Shown: piece after piece, positions 52,760 through 63,209 of the stretch
How the letters are laid out: every line of letters begins with the position of its first letter
How positions within the stretch are numbered: position 1 is the stretch's first letter
Assembly: GCF_030915505.1 (NCBI RefSeq)
Contig: NZ_CP133265.1
Span: forward strand, 124,001-188,000
Length of the DNA: 64,000 nt
Source of the DNA: Neobacillus sp. OS1-2
GTDB lineage: Bacteria > Bacillota > Bacilli > Bacillales > Cytobacillaceae
Direction of reading: 5' to 3'
The notes under the pieces: generated by a model
Database searches by the model: none
The model's input: the letters and a program-made list of their open reading frames with translations, nothing else
What the model was told of the DNA's origin: nothing
Position numbers and translations under genes: made by a program

Positions 52760-54643
52760 TTAATCAGCAAGCTCGGCAAGATATGACCAACGCTCGATTA
52801 ATTGTTCGAGCCTTTCATTCAAGGCTGTTTCTTGTTTCATTAATTCCTGCGCCTTTGTAAAATCACTGCCAACCCTGCCTAGTTCTTCCGATACTGCTTC
52901 AAGGCTGGCCTCCGTCACTGCAATTACATCGTCAATCTCTTCCCATTCCTTTTGCTCTTTAAAGCTCAGCCTTTTCTTCTTTTCCTTTTCGGGAGCTTCG
53001 TAAGAGGAAGTGGGTTTTGTGACAGGCTTTTGCGCTACTATGGCTATTTCTTTTTCAAGGTGTTCGCTGTAATTCCCATAAAAAGGATCGATTATACCTT
53101 CTCCACGTAAGATCAACAGCTGTTCGGCCACTTTATCAAGGAAATAACGGTCATGCGAAACGGTGATAACTACCCCCGGGAATTCTTCCAGATAGTCCTC
53201 TAGTACCGTCAATGTTTGGGTATCAAGGTCATTGGTCGGTTCATCCAATAAGAGGACATTTGGAGCAGACATTAACAGTTTTAACAAGTAAAGACGTCGC
53301 TTTTCTCCTCCCGAAAGTTTGCGAATGGGTGTCCCATGTGTAAACGGAGGGAAAAGAAAACGCTCAAGCATTTGCGCTGCGGAAATGGTCTTACCATCCG
53401 AGGTTTCAACAATCTCAGCGGTTTCCTTAATATATTCTATCATTCGCTTATTCTCATCCATATCTTCGCTTTCCTGCGTATAATAAGCAATTTTAACGGT
53501 TTGTCCCATAACGAATTCGCCTTCATCAAGCGGAATTTTCTTTGCAAGGATATTTAATAATGTTGACTTTCCGGCACCATTCCTACCAATAATCCCAATC
53601 CTGTCCCCTGGCTTAACTAGTAAATCAAAATGATGTAGAATGACTTTTTCCTCATAGCGCTTAGAAGCATCTTTCAATTCAAAAACCTGTTTCCCGAGCC
53701 TGCTGCCATTTAATGAAATATCCAATTTTTCTCCGGATGACTTTCCGCCTGCAATCTTGTCATCCAACTCTTCAAAGCGCTGGATTCGCGCCTTTTGTTT
53801 CGTGCTTCTAGCCTGTGCACCGCGCCGCATCCACTCTAGCTCCTTGCGGAAAAGGTTTTTTCTTTTTTCGAATGTGGCCGCTTCATTTTCCTCACGAATT
53901 GCCTTTGCTTCTAAAAAGTCCGCATAGTTTCCTTTGTAACTATAAAGATTGCCGCTGTCCAATTCAAACATACGGTTGGCTACCCGGTCTAAAAAGTAGC
54001 GGTCATGGGTAACAAGCAAAATGGAGCCTTTATATTTACTTAAAAAGTCTTCGAGCCACTTGACTGAATCAAAATCGAGATGGTTCGTCGGTTCGTCTAA
54101 GATGAGTAAATCCGGCTCGGCTATTAATACTTGTGCAAGTGCCACCCGCTTTTTTTGCCCCCCTGAGAGCTCACCAATTTTTTTGGAGAAATCCTCAATC
54201 CCTAATTTCATTAAAATAGTCTTGGCATTCGTACTGGCATTCCAGGCATTTAATGCATCCATTTGTTTTTGCAATTGAAAAAGTTCCTCTTGGATCTTCA
54301 CATCGTTAGGAGACTCATTTAGATTTAGTAATGTCTTTTCGTAATGACGCATTAATTTTAATATGGGCGCTTCCCCATGAAAAACTTGTTCTAATACAGT
54401 CTTATCTTCATCTAACTCTGGTCTTTGATCTAAAAATGAAATCGAATAATCTTTACCGGTGATGATTTTTCCTTCGTCCGGAGCATCCTGGCCGGCAATA
54501 ATTTTTAATAAAGAAGATTTACCAGTCCCATTGATTCCAATTAAGCCTACACGCTCTTTTTCACTAATCGTAAATGAAATTTCATTAAAAAGCTGTTTCT
54601 CCCCATATGTTTTTGACACATTTTCCACCGAGATCATTTTCAT
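52760..54643 (-). CDS. ABC-F family ATPase (Uup/YfmR-like)
   Basis: Soluble tandem ABC ATPase acting on ribosomes. First Walker A GINGTGKSS, signature LSGGQKKRVALAQ, Walker B LLILDEPTNHLD; second set GRNGAGKST, LSGGEKRRLYL, LLLDEPTNDLD. The linker (about 250-310) is charged and the C terminus is a coiled coil (KEWEEIDDVIAVTEASLEAVSEELG) typical of Uup/YfmR. About 627 aa. Starts within the last codons of the HD gene. YfmR helps ribosomes stalled at difficult sequences; no resistance-type leader was seen here. Confidence 0.9.
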   Translation of the reverse strand: MKMISVENVSKTYGEKQLFNEISFTISEKERVGLIGINGTGKSSLLKIIAGQDAPDEGKIITGKDYSISFLDQRPELDEDKTVLEQVFHGEAPILKLMRHYEKTLLNLNESPNDVKIQEELFQLQKQMDALNAWNASTNAKTILMKLGIEDFSKKIGELSGGQKKRVALAQVLIAEPDLLILDEPTNHLDFDSVKWLEDFLSKYKGSILLVTHDRYFLDRVANRMFELDSGNLYSYKGNYADFLEAKAIREENEAATFEKRKNLFRKELEWMRRGAQARSTKQKARIQRFEELDDKIAGGKSSGEKLDISLNGSRLGKQVFELKDASKRYEEKVILHHFDLLVKPGDRIGIIGRNGAGKSTLLNILAKKIPLDEGEFVMGQTVKIAYYTQESEDMDENKRMIEYIKETAEIVETSDGKTISAAQMLERFLFPPFTHGTPIRKLSGGEKRRLYLLKLLMSAPNVLLLDEPTNDLDTQTLTVLEDYLEEFPGVVITVSHDRYFLDKVAEQLLILRGEGIIDPFYGNYSEHLEKEIAIVAQKPVTKPTSSYEAPEKEKKKRLSFKEQKEWEEIDDVIAVTEASLEAVSEELGRVGSDFTKAQELMKQETALNERLEQLIERWSYLAELAD

Positions 54644-55290
54644 AAGTCCTGTCCATCCCATTCTTGATAAAATTGTTCTAAAAATTCAGCCATCATCTGT
54701 TGCCGGCTCACTGCCAGTTTTTTTGCAGTATTTGTGTTCATTAGGTCCTTTAATTTCAACAGTTTTTCATAGAAATGATGAATGCTGGTTGACTTTCCTT
54801 TGCGATATTCTTCTACTGTCATTTCTTCTCTGACAGCGATGGAGGGATCATAGATCAGCTGTCCTTTTTTACCGCCATAGGCAAATGCCCTGGCAATGCC
54901 AATCGCCCCTATCGCATCTAGTCGGTCAGCATCCTGGACAATTTTTGCTTCCACCGATAGAAGCGCCGTTCTTTTGCCGCCTTTATATGAAATCGATTCG
55001 ATAATTTCTGTAATATGGTTCCTGTCCTTTTCCGGGAGGGCAATTGTCTGGAAATACGAAGATAATTTCGCCCGCCCTGCTGCAACACTTTCGTTTAATT
55101 TTTCATCCGGAATATCATGAAGAAGGGCTGCTATTTCAATAATAAACGGGTCTCCCGTCATTTCTTTTTTACAAATATGTAGAGCATTTCTGCGGACACG
55201 GTCGACATGATACCAATCATGACCTGTAGCATCCTCACCTAATTCGCTTCGGACAAATTTTTCTGTAGTTACTATTAATTCATTTTTCAA
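54640..55290 (-). CDS. ypgQ: HD-domain phosphohydrolase (YpgQ-like)
   Basis: 216 aa HD protein: GHDWYHVDRVRRNALHI gives the first His, ALLHDIPDEK the HD pair, and VQDADRLDAIGAIGIARAFAYGGKKG the final Asp. B. subtilis YpgQ is a Mn-dependent dNTP pyrophosphohydrolase. TTG start with AGGTG 7 nt upstream. Overlaps the ABC-F start. A 25-nt palindrome lies just upstream. Confidence 0.88.
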   Translation of the reverse strand: MKNELIVTTEKFVRSELGEDATGHDWYHVDRVRRNALHICKKEMTGDPFIIEIAALLHDIPDEKLNESVAAGRAKLSSYFQTIALPEKDRNHITEIIESISYKGGKRTALLSVEAKIVQDADRLDAIGAIGIARAFAYGGKKGQLIYDPSIAVREEMTVEEYRKGKSTSIHHFYEKLLKLKDLMNTNTAKKLAVSRQQMMAEFLEQFYQEWDGQDL

Positions 55291-55312
55291 TTGTAAACAC
55301 CTGCTCTCATCC

Positions 55313-55337
55313 TTGCTATTTTATCATAAAATAGCAA
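55313..55337. repeat. 25-nt perfect palindrome upstream of ypgQ
   Basis: TTGCTATTTTAT-C-ATAAAATAGCAA: 12-bp arms around one base, 22 nt before the ypgQ start. A minus-strand TATGAT lies in its centre and could be a -10, so the palindrome may be an operator. Confidence 0.6.
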
Positions 55338-55368
55338 ATCCGCGGAATCATCATTGAATTCCGCGGAA
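55338..55368 (-). terminator. Hairpin after the second degV gene
   Basis: Stem ATTCCGCGGA / TCCGCGGAAT with a 9-nt loop, followed on the minus strand by TTTGCTATTTTA. Plausible terminator for the DegV gene ending at 55383. Confidence 0.55.
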
Positions 55369-55382
55369 TCTACTATCATGTA

Positions 55383-56237
55383 TTAGCTAAATCCATTAAA
55401 CCAGCTGATCCCAAGAGTGTTCTCACCGGCGTGCACACCGATTACCGCTCCTAGTGGGCAACAGATGATTCGAACTAGCGGGAATTGTTCCTTCAGTTCC
55501 CCTTGCCAATCCTTCGCATGTTCTTCATGCAACCCATACAAGATATACACTTCTTTAAACTGATATTTTTCATAGGCTATACGGAAGTAATCGAGTATTT
55601 TTTCTTTGGCCTTTTTCTCCCCTCTAACCTTTTCCTTTACCTCTAATGCTCCCGCAACAATTGAAATGATCGGTTTCACGTTTAACATACTGCCAAGGAA
55701 AAATTGCAGCCCGGACATCCTGCCGCCGCGGTGGAGCTGCTCCAAACTGCCAACCAAAACATAGGTTTCATTCGTATCCCTTATTTGTTCCAGCTCTTCT
55801 ATTATCCATTCAACATCATGGCCCATGGCTAGTAATTCCATTCCCTTTTTCAGTAATGCCGACATCGGATAGGTAAGAATTTGCGAATCAAAAGTTATGA
55901 CAGGAATGTCGACAAGCTTTGCTGCCTGCATACTTGAAGATACCGTACCGCTTAGTTTCCCTGAAATGAGAACAGTGATAATTTGGTCGTAATCTTTCGC
56001 AAGTCTTTCATATAATGTTTGAAATGCGCCAACAGAGGGCTGTGAAGTCAAAGGTGGATTTTTTAATTGTTTTATTCGCTCAAATAACTGGTTTGGTGTT
56101 AAGTCAATCCCATCAGAAAACTCCACATCATCAAGCAAAACCGTTAAGGGAATCGTATATAAATCAGGATGATTCTTAAGTTCATCATCTAAAAATGCTG
56201 TACTATCGGTAACCCAGGCTGTTTTAATCACTGACAT
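55383..56237 (-). CDS. DegV family fatty-acid-binding protein (FakB-like), second copy
   Basis: 284 aa. KTAWVTDSTAFLDDEL, LTSQPSVGAFQTLYERL, VLISGKLSGTVSSSMQAA and GGRMSGLQFFLGSMLNVKPI are DegV/FakB motifs. ATG at 56237 with AAAGAGGGGG upstream; a GTG two codons later is possible. Distinct from the DegV at 20.2 kb, as is common when FakBs have different fatty-acid preferences. Confidence 0.9.
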   Translation of the reverse strand: MSVIKTAWVTDSTAFLDDELKNHPDLYTIPLTVLLDDVEFSDGIDLTPNQLFERIKQLKNPPLTSQPSVGAFQTLYERLAKDYDQIITVLISGKLSGTVSSSMQAAKLVDIPVITFDSQILTYPMSALLKKGMELLAMGHDVEWIIEELEQIRDTNETYVLVGSLEQLHRGGRMSGLQFFLGSMLNVKPIISIVAGALEVKEKVRGEKKAKEKILDYFRIAYEKYQFKEVYILYGLHEEHAKDWQGELKEQFPLVRIICCPLGAVIGVHAGENTLGISWFNGFS

Positions 56238-56321
56238 CTCCCCCTCTTTAGTATGTGGTCTCAATATCTAGTCACTATCATCGTACCCCTTATTTTAAAT
56301 ATTGTAAATATTAAATCATGC

Positions 56322-56350
56322 AGAAATAAAACCAGCTAATAAAAGCTGGC
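56322..56350 (-). terminator. Terminator of the fhs-linked hypothetical gene
   Basis: Minus-strand stem CCAGCT / AGCTGG followed by TTTTATTT. Confidence 0.75.
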
Positions 56351-56351
56351 T

Positions 56352-56882
56352 TTACTCCATTTGCACAAAAATATGCAGGTATAACTGTTCTAAGCTTATC
56401 TTCATGAAATTGATCATTTCATCCAAGTCGTCTAATTGATCTTCTGTAATTAATCGGTCAAATTCCACTTTCATAATGATAGATTTTGTCTTTTTCATTT
56501 CTAATGGATGTTGAATGACTGAAAAAGAAATTTTCCTGTCTGTCCCCCATGTATCCTGGAGAACCCCTTTTATGGTTTGATAATCAATCTCCTGGACGCG
56601 TTCCAGTGAAAACTCGAGCCCCACAAAACAACCGGCATGTTGCTCTTGTAATCCAAATGGCAGAAGTTCCGCAGCCAAATTAGCAAGTCTTGATTCCATT
56701 TCAAATTTTGCCATGACAGGACGATTAGGTAATTGAAAAGACACATCAAACTGACGGGACATTTTAGCCATATTGATAACATCATTACGATCTGTGATAA
56801 CGATTTCGCCGCCTATGTCCTTATCATAAAGCGCCCCTTCGATAACCACCTTCATATTATCGAAGGCTGTTGGATCAAACAT
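56352..56882 (-). CDS. Hypothetical protein, 176 aa
   Basis: Soluble protein (MFDPTAFDNMKVVIEGALYDKDIGGEIVITDRNDVINMAKMS ... HAGCFVGLEFSLERVQEIDYQ). No signal peptide or membrane segment. AAAGGAG before ATG. 16 nt after fhs on the same strand, so probably cotranscribed with it. Family not recognised with confidence. Confidence 0.75.
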   Translation of the reverse strand: MFDPTAFDNMKVVIEGALYDKDIGGEIVITDRNDVINMAKMSRQFDVSFQLPNRPVMAKFEMESRLANLAAELLPFGLQEQHAGCFVGLEFSLERVQEIDYQTIKGVLQDTWGTDRKISFSVIQHPLEMKKTKSIIMKVEFDRLITEDQLDDLDEMINFMKISLEQLYLHIFVQME

Positions 56883-56898
56883 CTGTACCTCTACTCCT

Positions 56899-58587
56899 TT
56901 AGAAAAGTCCTACAGCATTTCCGTTTTCATCCACATCCATATGTAAGGCGGCAGGTTTTTTAGGAAGTCCCGGCATGGTCATGACTTCGCCTGTTAAAGC
57001 AACAATAAAACCAGCCCCAATCGATGGTTTAAATTCCCTTATTGTCACGGTGAAATCCGTGGGTCTGCCGAGCTTTGTTGGATCATCCGATAAGGAATAC
57101 TGGGATTTCGCCATACAAATAGCCAAATTAGACCAGCCAAACTTTTCAAACTCAATTAATTGTTTTTTAGCCTTTGGTGAAAACTCGACATTCTTCCCGC
57201 CATATACCTTCTGCACAATCGTTTGAATCTTTTGTTCAAGTGAATCAGATAAGTCATACAACGGATGGAAATTATTTTCTTCCTTTTTGATTACTTCCAA
57301 AAGCTTATTTGCAAGCTCAATGCCGCCTAAACCACCTTTTTCCCAAACTTCCGTTAAGGCAACAACCACATTCTCTCTGTGACACCACTCTAATAATGTC
57401 TGCACTTCTAAATCGGTATCACTGATAAATTTATTGATGGCAACGACAACTGGCAGGCCAAAGCTTCTAACTGTTTCAATATGCTTTTGAAGATTAGCAA
57501 ATCCTAGTGTAAGTGAAGGAATATTTTCTTTGGCTAACTCTGTTTTCGGAACACCGCCATGCATTTTCAAGGCTCGTATGGTTGCAACAACAACGACTGC
57601 CTCAGGTTTAATCCCAGCACTTCTCGCTTTTATATGTAAAAACTTTTCGGCCCCCAAGTCCGCCCCAAAGCCTCCTTTGGTGATGACATAGTCAGCTAAT
57701 TTAGCTGCTGCCGTAGTGGCAATCACACTGTTGCAGCCATGAGCAATATTAGCAAATGGTCCACCATGAATGAGTGCCGGGGTATGTTCAATTGTTTGGA
57801 CAAGATTTGGTTTAACTGCCTCTTTTAATAATAATGTCAAGGCTCCTTCAACCCCAAGATCGCCTACCGTAACAGGTTCCTTATTCACATTATAGGCTAC
57901 GACCATCCGCGCCAGTCGCAATTTTAGATCTTTTAAATCAGTTGCTAAACATAATACAGCCATGATTTCCGATGCGACCGTAATATCAAAGCCGTCTTCT
58001 CTTGGGACACCTTGAAGTGGGCCTCCAAGACCTATTATCACCTTTCTTAAAGCACGATCATTTAAATCGACAGCCCGTTTCCAGACGATACGGCGCTGGT
58101 CAATGTGCAGTTCATTCCCCTGCTGGAGATGATTATCAATTAAGGCAGCAAGGGCATTGTTTGCAGTCGTAATCGCATGAAGGTCTCCAGTGAAGTGAAG
58201 GTTTATATCCTCCATTGGCAATACTTGTGAATAGCCGCCGCCGGTTGCTCCTCCTTTAATCCCCATTGTCGGGCCTAACGAAGGTTCACGCATCGCAATC
58301 ATTGCTTTTTTGCCGATATGATTTAAGGCATCCGCCAGTCCAACAGTAACCGTTGATTTCCCTTCACCCGCAGGCGTAGGATTAATCGAGGTAACAAGAA
58401 TTACTTTGCCACTTTCCTTTGTCTTCATTTTACTAAGTGCTTCCGTGGAAATTTTCGCTTTGAATTTCCCGTAAAGCTCGAGATCGTCCTCCGTTAAACC
58501 AACTTTTTCTGCAATTTCTACGATTGGTTTCATTGTTGACGCTTGTGCAATTTCAATGTCTGATTTCACTGATGTCTTCATAGCCAC
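56899..58587 (-). CDS. fhs: Formate-tetrahydrofolate ligase
   Basis: ATP-dependent activation of formate to 10-formyl-THF. P-loop region [43 protein letters not shown], and [19 protein letters not shown]. About 562 aa, full length. GTG at 58587 has GGGGG 6 nt upstream; ATG at 58581 is an alternative. Fits with dfrA/thyA and metA as one-carbon genes in the region. Confidence 0.95.
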   Translation of the reverse strand: MAMKTSVKSDIEIAQASTMKPIVEIAEKVGLTEDDLELYGKFKAKISTEALSKMKTKESGKVILVTSINPTPAGEGKSTVTVGLADALNHIGKKAMIAMREPSLGPTMGIKGGATGGGYSQVLPMEDINLHFTGDLHAITTANNALAALIDNHLQQGNELHIDQRRIVWKRAVDLNDRALRKVIIGLGGPLQGVPREDGFDITVASEIMAVLCLATDLKDLKLRLARMVVAYNVNKEPVTVGDLGVEGALTLLLKEAVKPNLVQTIEHTPALIHGGPFANIAHGCNSVIATTAAAKLADYVITKGGFGADLGAEKFLHIKARSAGIKPEAVVVVATIRALKMHGGVPKTELAKENIPSLTLGFANLQKHIETVRSFGLPVVVAINKFISDTDLEVQTLLEWCHRENVVVALTEVWEKGGLGGIELANKLLEVIKKEENNFHPLYDLSDSLEQKIQTIVQKVYGGKNVEFSPKAKKQLIEFEKFGWSNLAICMAKSQYSLSDDPTKLGRPTDFTVTIREFKPSIGAGFIVALTGEVMTMPGLPKKPAALHMDVDENGNAVGLF

Positions 58588-58738
58588 ATTAATCCCCCAC
58601 ATTCAGCATTAATAATTCACCTACCTTTACATTGTATCAAAAAAGCGCTTTCATTCCGATTATTAATTATGTACAAATTATTATCTTTTCTGAATTTATA
58701 ATAATGTTTATAATAGATTAATAAAGGGGGAGGATCAC

Positions 58739-59647
58739 TTGCCAATTAACATTCCAAAACTTTTACCTGCGAGAGAGGTTCTTGAACAGGAAAATATTTT
58801 CATCATGGACAATGAACGGGCAACCAGCCAGGATATCAGGCCTTTAAATATACTGATTTTGAATTTAATGCCTGAAAAAGAGAAAGCGGAAACCCAACTA
58901 TTACGATTATTGGGAAATTCACCGTTACAGGTAAATGTCAATTTTTTAAAAACAAATTCCTATGAATCTACTCATACGAGTAAACAGCATTTAGAGCAGT
59001 TTTATACAACCTTTCCGGAAATAAAAAATCAGAAGTTTGATGGGATGATTATTACCGGTGCCCCTGTGGAACTATTGGAATTCGATCAAGTTAAATATTG
59101 GGGCGAATTAACCGAAATTATGGATTGGGCCGATCACAATGTCATCTCAACTTTACATATTTGCTGGGGGGCACAGGCGGCACTTTACTACTATTATGAT
59201 ATCGGAAAATTCGAGTTGAAGCGAAAATGTTCCGGTATATACGCCCACCGGATTTTCGAACAAAATGATATTTTATTACGGGGTTTTGACGACCATTTTT
59301 ATGCACCACATTCTCGCTATACGGATGTATCGATTGAAGCGATTTTGAAAAACCCCGATTTAAAATTGTTGGCAGCCTCGGAAGATGCCGGCGCATTAAT
59401 GATTGCTTCCCAGGATCGCAAGCACGTGATGATTACCGGCCATTTGGAATATGAATCTGATTCACTGGCCCAAGAATATGAAAGAGACTTACAAAAGGGT
59501 CTCGAAATCCATATGCCAGAAAATTATTTTCCTAACAACGACCCAACCCAGCCCCCCATTAATCGCTGGCGTTCCCATGGACATCTCTTCTTTTCAAACT
59601 GGCTCAATTATTATGTCTACCAAGAAACCCCTTATACTTGGGTATGA
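58739..59647 (+). CDS. metA: Homoserine O-acyltransferase MetA
   Basis: First step of methionine synthesis; transfers an acyl group (acetyl in most Bacillus MetA) to homoserine. Nucleophile Cys in [14 protein letters not shown]; the catalytic His-Glu in [11 protein letters not shown]. 302 aa. TTG start with AAAGGGGGAGG upstream. No S-box or T-box leader is visible in the 90 nt before it. Confidence 0.95.
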   Translation: MPINIPKLLPAREVLEQENIFIMDNERATSQDIRPLNILILNLMPEKEKAETQLLRLLGNSPLQVNVNFLKTNSYESTHTSKQHLEQFYTTFPEIKNQKFDGMIITGAPVELLEFDQVKYWGELTEIMDWADHNVISTLHICWGAQAALYYYYDIGKFELKRKCSGIYAHRIFEQNDILLRGFDDHFYAPHSRYTDVSIEAILKNPDLKLLAASEDAGALMIASQDRKHVMITGHLEYESDSLAQEYERDLQKGLEIHMPENYFPNNDPTQPPINRWRSHGHLFFSNWLNYYVYQETPYTWV

Positions 59648-59680
59648 AAAAAAGCATCGGATCCACCCGATGTTTTTTTG
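59648..59680 (+). terminator. Terminator of metA
   Basis: Stem GCATCGG / CCGATGT with TTTTTTT. Confidence 0.85.
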
Positions 59681-59748
59681 ATGCCAATGATCATCTTCCT
59701 AGTTTATTATTTATGCAATTTAGAAATAATACAAATAAAAAAGGGGGA

Positions 59749-59967
59749 ATGGCATTGGAGACAATCACTGCAGTCCATCGCAATCATTTCGGAGATATTA
59801 TTAGTTTTGTTACTTCCGGCGGGCGGGTTATTTCGTACCGCAAGGCTTTATACGAAGCGGAAAATGGCCACATCCAAGGAGTACAGACCACCCTTGATAC
59901 GGACGGAAACATGGCCTTAATGCCGGAACCTGACCAATCTTTCGACCAATATCCGAATTTATTTTAA
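59749..59967 (+). CDS. DUF3892 family protein
   Basis: 72 aa: MALETITAVHRNHFGDIISFVTSGGRVISYRKALYEAENGHIQGV. DUF3892 proteins are small, common in Bacillaceae and of unknown function. AAGGGGG before ATG (TTG two codons later also fits). Flanked by two terminators, so it is a single-gene transcript. Confidence 0.85.
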   Translation: MALETITAVHRNHFGDIISFVTSGGRVISYRKALYEAENGHIQGVQTTLDTDGNMALMPEPDQSFDQYPNLF

Positions 59968-59998
59968 AGAGCACCTAGTCGCCCTAGGTGCTCTTTTG
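59967..59998. terminator. Bidirectional terminator
   Basis: Perfect 12-bp stem AAGAGCACCTAG / CTAGGTGCTCTT between the DUF3892 gene (+) and mntR (-). Confidence 0.85.
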
Positions 59999-59999
59999 C

Positions 60000-60422
60000 T
60001 CATTCTTGTTCATTTTGTTTTTGAATTTCTTTCAATACCGCTACTCTGTTCTCGTCTTCTTCAAAAAACTGAACAAGGTCACCAATTCGATCGATGGAAT
60101 CCCAGCTTAAATGATGTTCAATTCCCTCGACATCATTATAAATATTTTCCTGTTTAACGCCAATAATTTTTAAAAATTGCTCTAACAAATCATGCCGAAA
60201 GACGAGACGCTTCCCGATCTTCTTCCCTTTCGTTGTTAGCACAAGTCCTCTATATTTTTCGTAGACCAAATACTCATCTTTATCCAGTTTTTGCACCATT
60301 TTCGTTACTGAGGAGGGATGGACAGACAGTGCTTCGGCGATATCTGATACCCGAGCGTATCCTTTTTCTTCAATCAAAATATAGATTTGTTCAATATAAT
60401 CTTCCATACTAGGTGTTGGCAT
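60000..60422 (-). CDS. mntR: Manganese-responsive regulator MntR
   Basis: DtxR-family Mn(II) sensor controlling Mn uptake and export. All the metal ligands known for B. subtilis MntR are at the same numbers: D8, E11, H77, E99, E102 and H103. The HTH is [23 protein letters not shown]. 140 aa. GGAGG before ATG. No Mn transporter gene is nearby; the TerC gene (putative Mn exporter) is 10 kb away. Confidence 0.96.
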   Translation of the reverse strand: MPTPSMEDYIEQIYILIEEKGYARVSDIAEALSVHPSSVTKMVQKLDKDEYLVYEKYRGLVLTTKGKKIGKRLVFRHDLLEQFLKIIGVKQENIYNDVEGIEHHLSWDSIDRIGDLVQFFEEDENRVAVLKEIQKQNEQE

Positions 60423-60516
60423 CCCGAAACCTCCAAAAAATTACTCCATTCAAAGTTTACTATAGATAAAAATGAGTGACAAGGCTCTTTATCACTTATT
60501 TAAAAACAACTAGTAG

Positions 60517-62685
60517 TTATTTTGCTGCTGTTTCTTCAAATAAGAACTTTACTCTTTTTTCCTTCTCATCAAGGAAAAGCCTAGCATTAAAGGTTTTGTC
60601 CTTATTGGTAAAGCCTTCAATCAACTCCGTTTTCCCCTCTGTAAGCAGTAGTTTCACATTTTTTTGAGTAATATTCTTACCAAGGATTTGTTTGGAAATC
60701 GTAAAATTGCATTGATTATTTTTATAATTACTACAGCCATAAAAGCTGCCTTTATCCACAATGGCCCCATCACATTTTTTACATGGGCCCAGCTTTGTCA
60801 TTGTTTTTTTTCTAGTATATTGTTTTCCGGGAATGAAGTTTTCGGTAACTTCATCAGAAAATGACCAGCTGCCAGATTTATCAACGCTAGAGGAGATTAA
60901 ATGAACAACCATCTTTTTTGTTTGGTCCATAAAATGACCAGGTACCGCTGAACCCTCTGAGATTTCCTTCAATTTTTGTTCCCATTTTGCAGTCATTTCC
61001 GGTGAAGCAAGGATTTCCGTTCCAATCGCTTCAATTAATATTTTGGCTTTTGCGGTTGCATAAACAATATTCTTTTTCACTTCAATGTATAGGCGGTCCT
61101 TAAGCATGGTGATTATACCAGCCCGTGTGGCTTCAGTACCAAGACCTTCCGTCCTTGTTAAGACCTTCTCAAGCTCTTTATCATCTATATGCTTGCCGGC
61201 TGTTTTCATTAATGTGATTAGTTGCCCTTCGGTATATCGCTTAGGCGGCTGCGTCTGACTTTCTTTTATGTCAACTTTCACTGTTTTCCCTTGCTCTCCC
61301 TTTGTCAAGGAAGGAAGCTCTGGTTCATCCTCACGTTCTTTTTGGTTCAGAACCTTTCTCCAGCCCTCTTCTAGTTGTACCTTACCCTTTGAGATAAAGG
61401 CTGCCCTGCCATCAACTAAAGTGGTAACAGTTGTATATTCTGAAACGGACTTATTGTAATGTGCAGCAATTAAACTTGTCACGATTAAATCATAGATTTG
61501 CCGTTCATCAGGACTTAATCTCGCGACATTTGGGATTTGTTCCGTTGGGATAATCGCATAGTGATCGGTTACCTTTTTTTCATTCACGTAGCGTTTATTA
61601 TCCGCAATTGAAAGTATCGGTAATGGAAAAAAACTTGAATAGTCGTTTATATGACTGAGTTTATTTAGAATATCAGGGAAGGTATTGGCCTCTTCTTTCG
61701 TTACATGCCGCGAATCGGAGCGGGGATAGGATACATTCCCTTTTTGATAGAGTTTTTGCAGGACATCCAGCGTTTTTTTCGGTGGGAATTTATAACGTCT
61801 ATTTGCCTCGGCTTGTAGTGCGGATAAATTATAAAGTAAAGGTGGTAAAAATTCCTTTCTTTCGGAAAGCACTTCTGCCACTTCTGCCGGCTTATCGTGA
61901 CAAAAGGCGGCCACTTTTTCTGCCATTTCCTTCGTCTTAACCCTGGTCTCGCCATCATTCTGCCACTTCCCGCTATATTTCTTGCCATTGATTGCAAATT
62001 GAGCCATCACTTCCCAAAATGGCTCGGACTTAAAATTCTCAATTTCCAGTTCTCTTTTTACAATAAGCGCTAATGTCGGGGTCTGTACCCGGCCAACTGA
62101 AAACACATCGGAAAAGCCTTTTTTTTGCAGCAGCAAACTATAAAGCCTTGAACCGTTCATACCCACCACCCAGTCCGCGCAGGCACGCGTATAGGCCTCA
62201 AAGTACAAACTTTTCGTCTCCTTTTCATCTAGCAATTTACTAAATCCTTCACGAATCGCATTAGGTGTTAAAGAGGAGGTCCAAAGCCGTTTCATTGGTT
62301 TTTTACACTTGGTTAATCTTAGAATATTGCGTATGATTAATTCGCCTTCACGTCCGGCATCCCCTGCATGGATAATTTCCGTAACCTCAGGGTTAGAAAC
62401 CAATTTTTTAATAATAGCAAACTGTTTTGCTTTGTCTTTGGTTACTTCGTATTTGAAGTGCTCCGGAATAATCGGCAGATTGTCTAAAGACCATTTTTTC
62501 CAGCCTGGTTCATACTTTTCCGGAGCGACAAGCTGGCAAAGATGGCCGATGGCCCATGTAACATAAGCACCTTTCGTAAACATGTCATTAGGAAAAATCT
62601 CAATAAAGCCATTTTGTTTTTTATGTTTAAAAATAGAAGCTAACGTTGAACCTTGATCGGGTTTTTCAGCAATAATTAATTTCAT
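60517..62685 (-). CDS. topB: DNA topoisomerase III
   Basis: Type IA topoisomerase. N-terminal Toprim domain MKLIIAEKPDQGSTLA ... HAGDAGREGELI, SVGRVQTPTLALIVKREL, the active Tyr in VSYPRSDSRHV, LTRTEGLGTEATRAGIITML, and a C-terminal Topo-C zinc-like finger CKKCDGAIVDKGSFYGCSNYKNNQC. About 722 aa. AAAGGAG before ATG. Single gene, 60 nt from mntR. Confidence 0.95.
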   Translation of the reverse strand: MKLIIAEKPDQGSTLASIFKHKKQNGFIEIFPNDMFTKGAYVTWAIGHLCQLVAPEKYEPGWKKWSLDNLPIIPEHFKYEVTKDKAKQFAIIKKLVSNPEVTEIIHAGDAGREGELIIRNILRLTKCKKPMKRLWTSSLTPNAIREGFSKLLDEKETKSLYFEAYTRACADWVVGMNGSRLYSLLLQKKGFSDVFSVGRVQTPTLALIVKRELEIENFKSEPFWEVMAQFAINGKKYSGKWQNDGETRVKTKEMAEKVAAFCHDKPAEVAEVLSERKEFLPPLLYNLSALQAEANRRYKFPPKKTLDVLQKLYQKGNVSYPRSDSRHVTKEEANTFPDILNKLSHINDYSSFFPLPILSIADNKRYVNEKKVTDHYAIIPTEQIPNVARLSPDERQIYDLIVTSLIAAHYNKSVSEYTTVTTLVDGRAAFISKGKVQLEEGWRKVLNQKEREDEPELPSLTKGEQGKTVKVDIKESQTQPPKRYTEGQLITLMKTAGKHIDDKELEKVLTRTEGLGTEATRAGIITMLKDRLYIEVKKNIVYATAKAKILIEAIGTEILASPEMTAKWEQKLKEISEGSAVPGHFMDQTKKMVVHLISSSVDKSGSWSFSDEVTENFIPGKQYTRKKTMTKLGPCKKCDGAIVDKGSFYGCSNYKNNQCNFTISKQILGKNITQKNVKLLLTEGKTELIEGFTNKDKTFNARLFLDEKEKRVKFLFEETAAK

Positions 62686-62850
62686 CTTATTTGCTCCTTT
62701 TTCGTGCATCCCGGATTCATTTTCCCACTTTCAACGAATTTCGTAAAGATATAAAAATAGCCAGTATCCTGATAAATCAGTTATGATTTCATTGAAATAA
62801 ATGGCAGGATTATGACATTTCTATTGGCGGTCATGACAACGGCCCAAATA

Positions 62851-62887
62851 AAAAAAGGAGTGCCATGTTCATTCAGGCAGCCTCCCC
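62851..62887 (-). terminator. Terminator of the 93-aa protein gene
   Basis: Minus-strand stem GGAG-GCTGCC / GGCA-CTCC followed by TTTTTTT. Confidence 0.75.
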
Positions 62888-62927
62888 CTTATTTGTGATT
62901 CCCCTATCACCAATTATCAAAATTTAA

Positions 62928-63209
62928 TTAATTTGATCCATTGGTTGTTGATTGCTGGGCATACCAATTCTCCTTAGGAACGATATTAGAGACAGTTACG
63001 ATTAATGATGGGATTCTTTCTACATCGAAGACAATAGCTCCAATTTTCTTGGTAAACATAATAAAGGCATCTCCATGAGAAAAATGGGCTAAATCATTAC
63101 CGATATGGAGCAAAGACATCATAATTGCCTGTTTTTCGTCTGCTTCGATGAAAACTTGTGGAGAGAATCTTAAAATCCAATCCTCCCCTTCAATTGAAAA
63201 TCGGAACAT
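62928..63209 (-). CDS. Hypothetical protein, 93 aa
   Basis: Acidic small protein (MFRFSIEGEDWILRFSPQVFIEADEKQAIMMSLLHIGNDLAHFSHGDAFIMFTKKIG). ATG at 63209 has GAGGTGAGG upstream. Single gene with its own terminator. Family not recognised. Confidence 0.65.
   Translation of the reverse strand: MFRFSIEGEDWILRFSPQVFIEADEKQAIMMSLLHIGNDLAHFSHGDAFIMFTKKIGAIVFDVERIPSLIVTVSNIVPKENWYAQQSTTNGSN

Noticed and set aside
52760..54643. ABC-F antibiotic resistance gene with its own attenuator
   Set aside because: It starts inside the upstream HD gene with no leader, and its coiled-coil C terminus fits housekeeping Uup/YfmR.
58588..58738. S-box or T-box riboswitch before metA
   Set aside because: Only about 150 nt between fhs and metA, with no terminator stem, K-turn-like or T-box motif visible.
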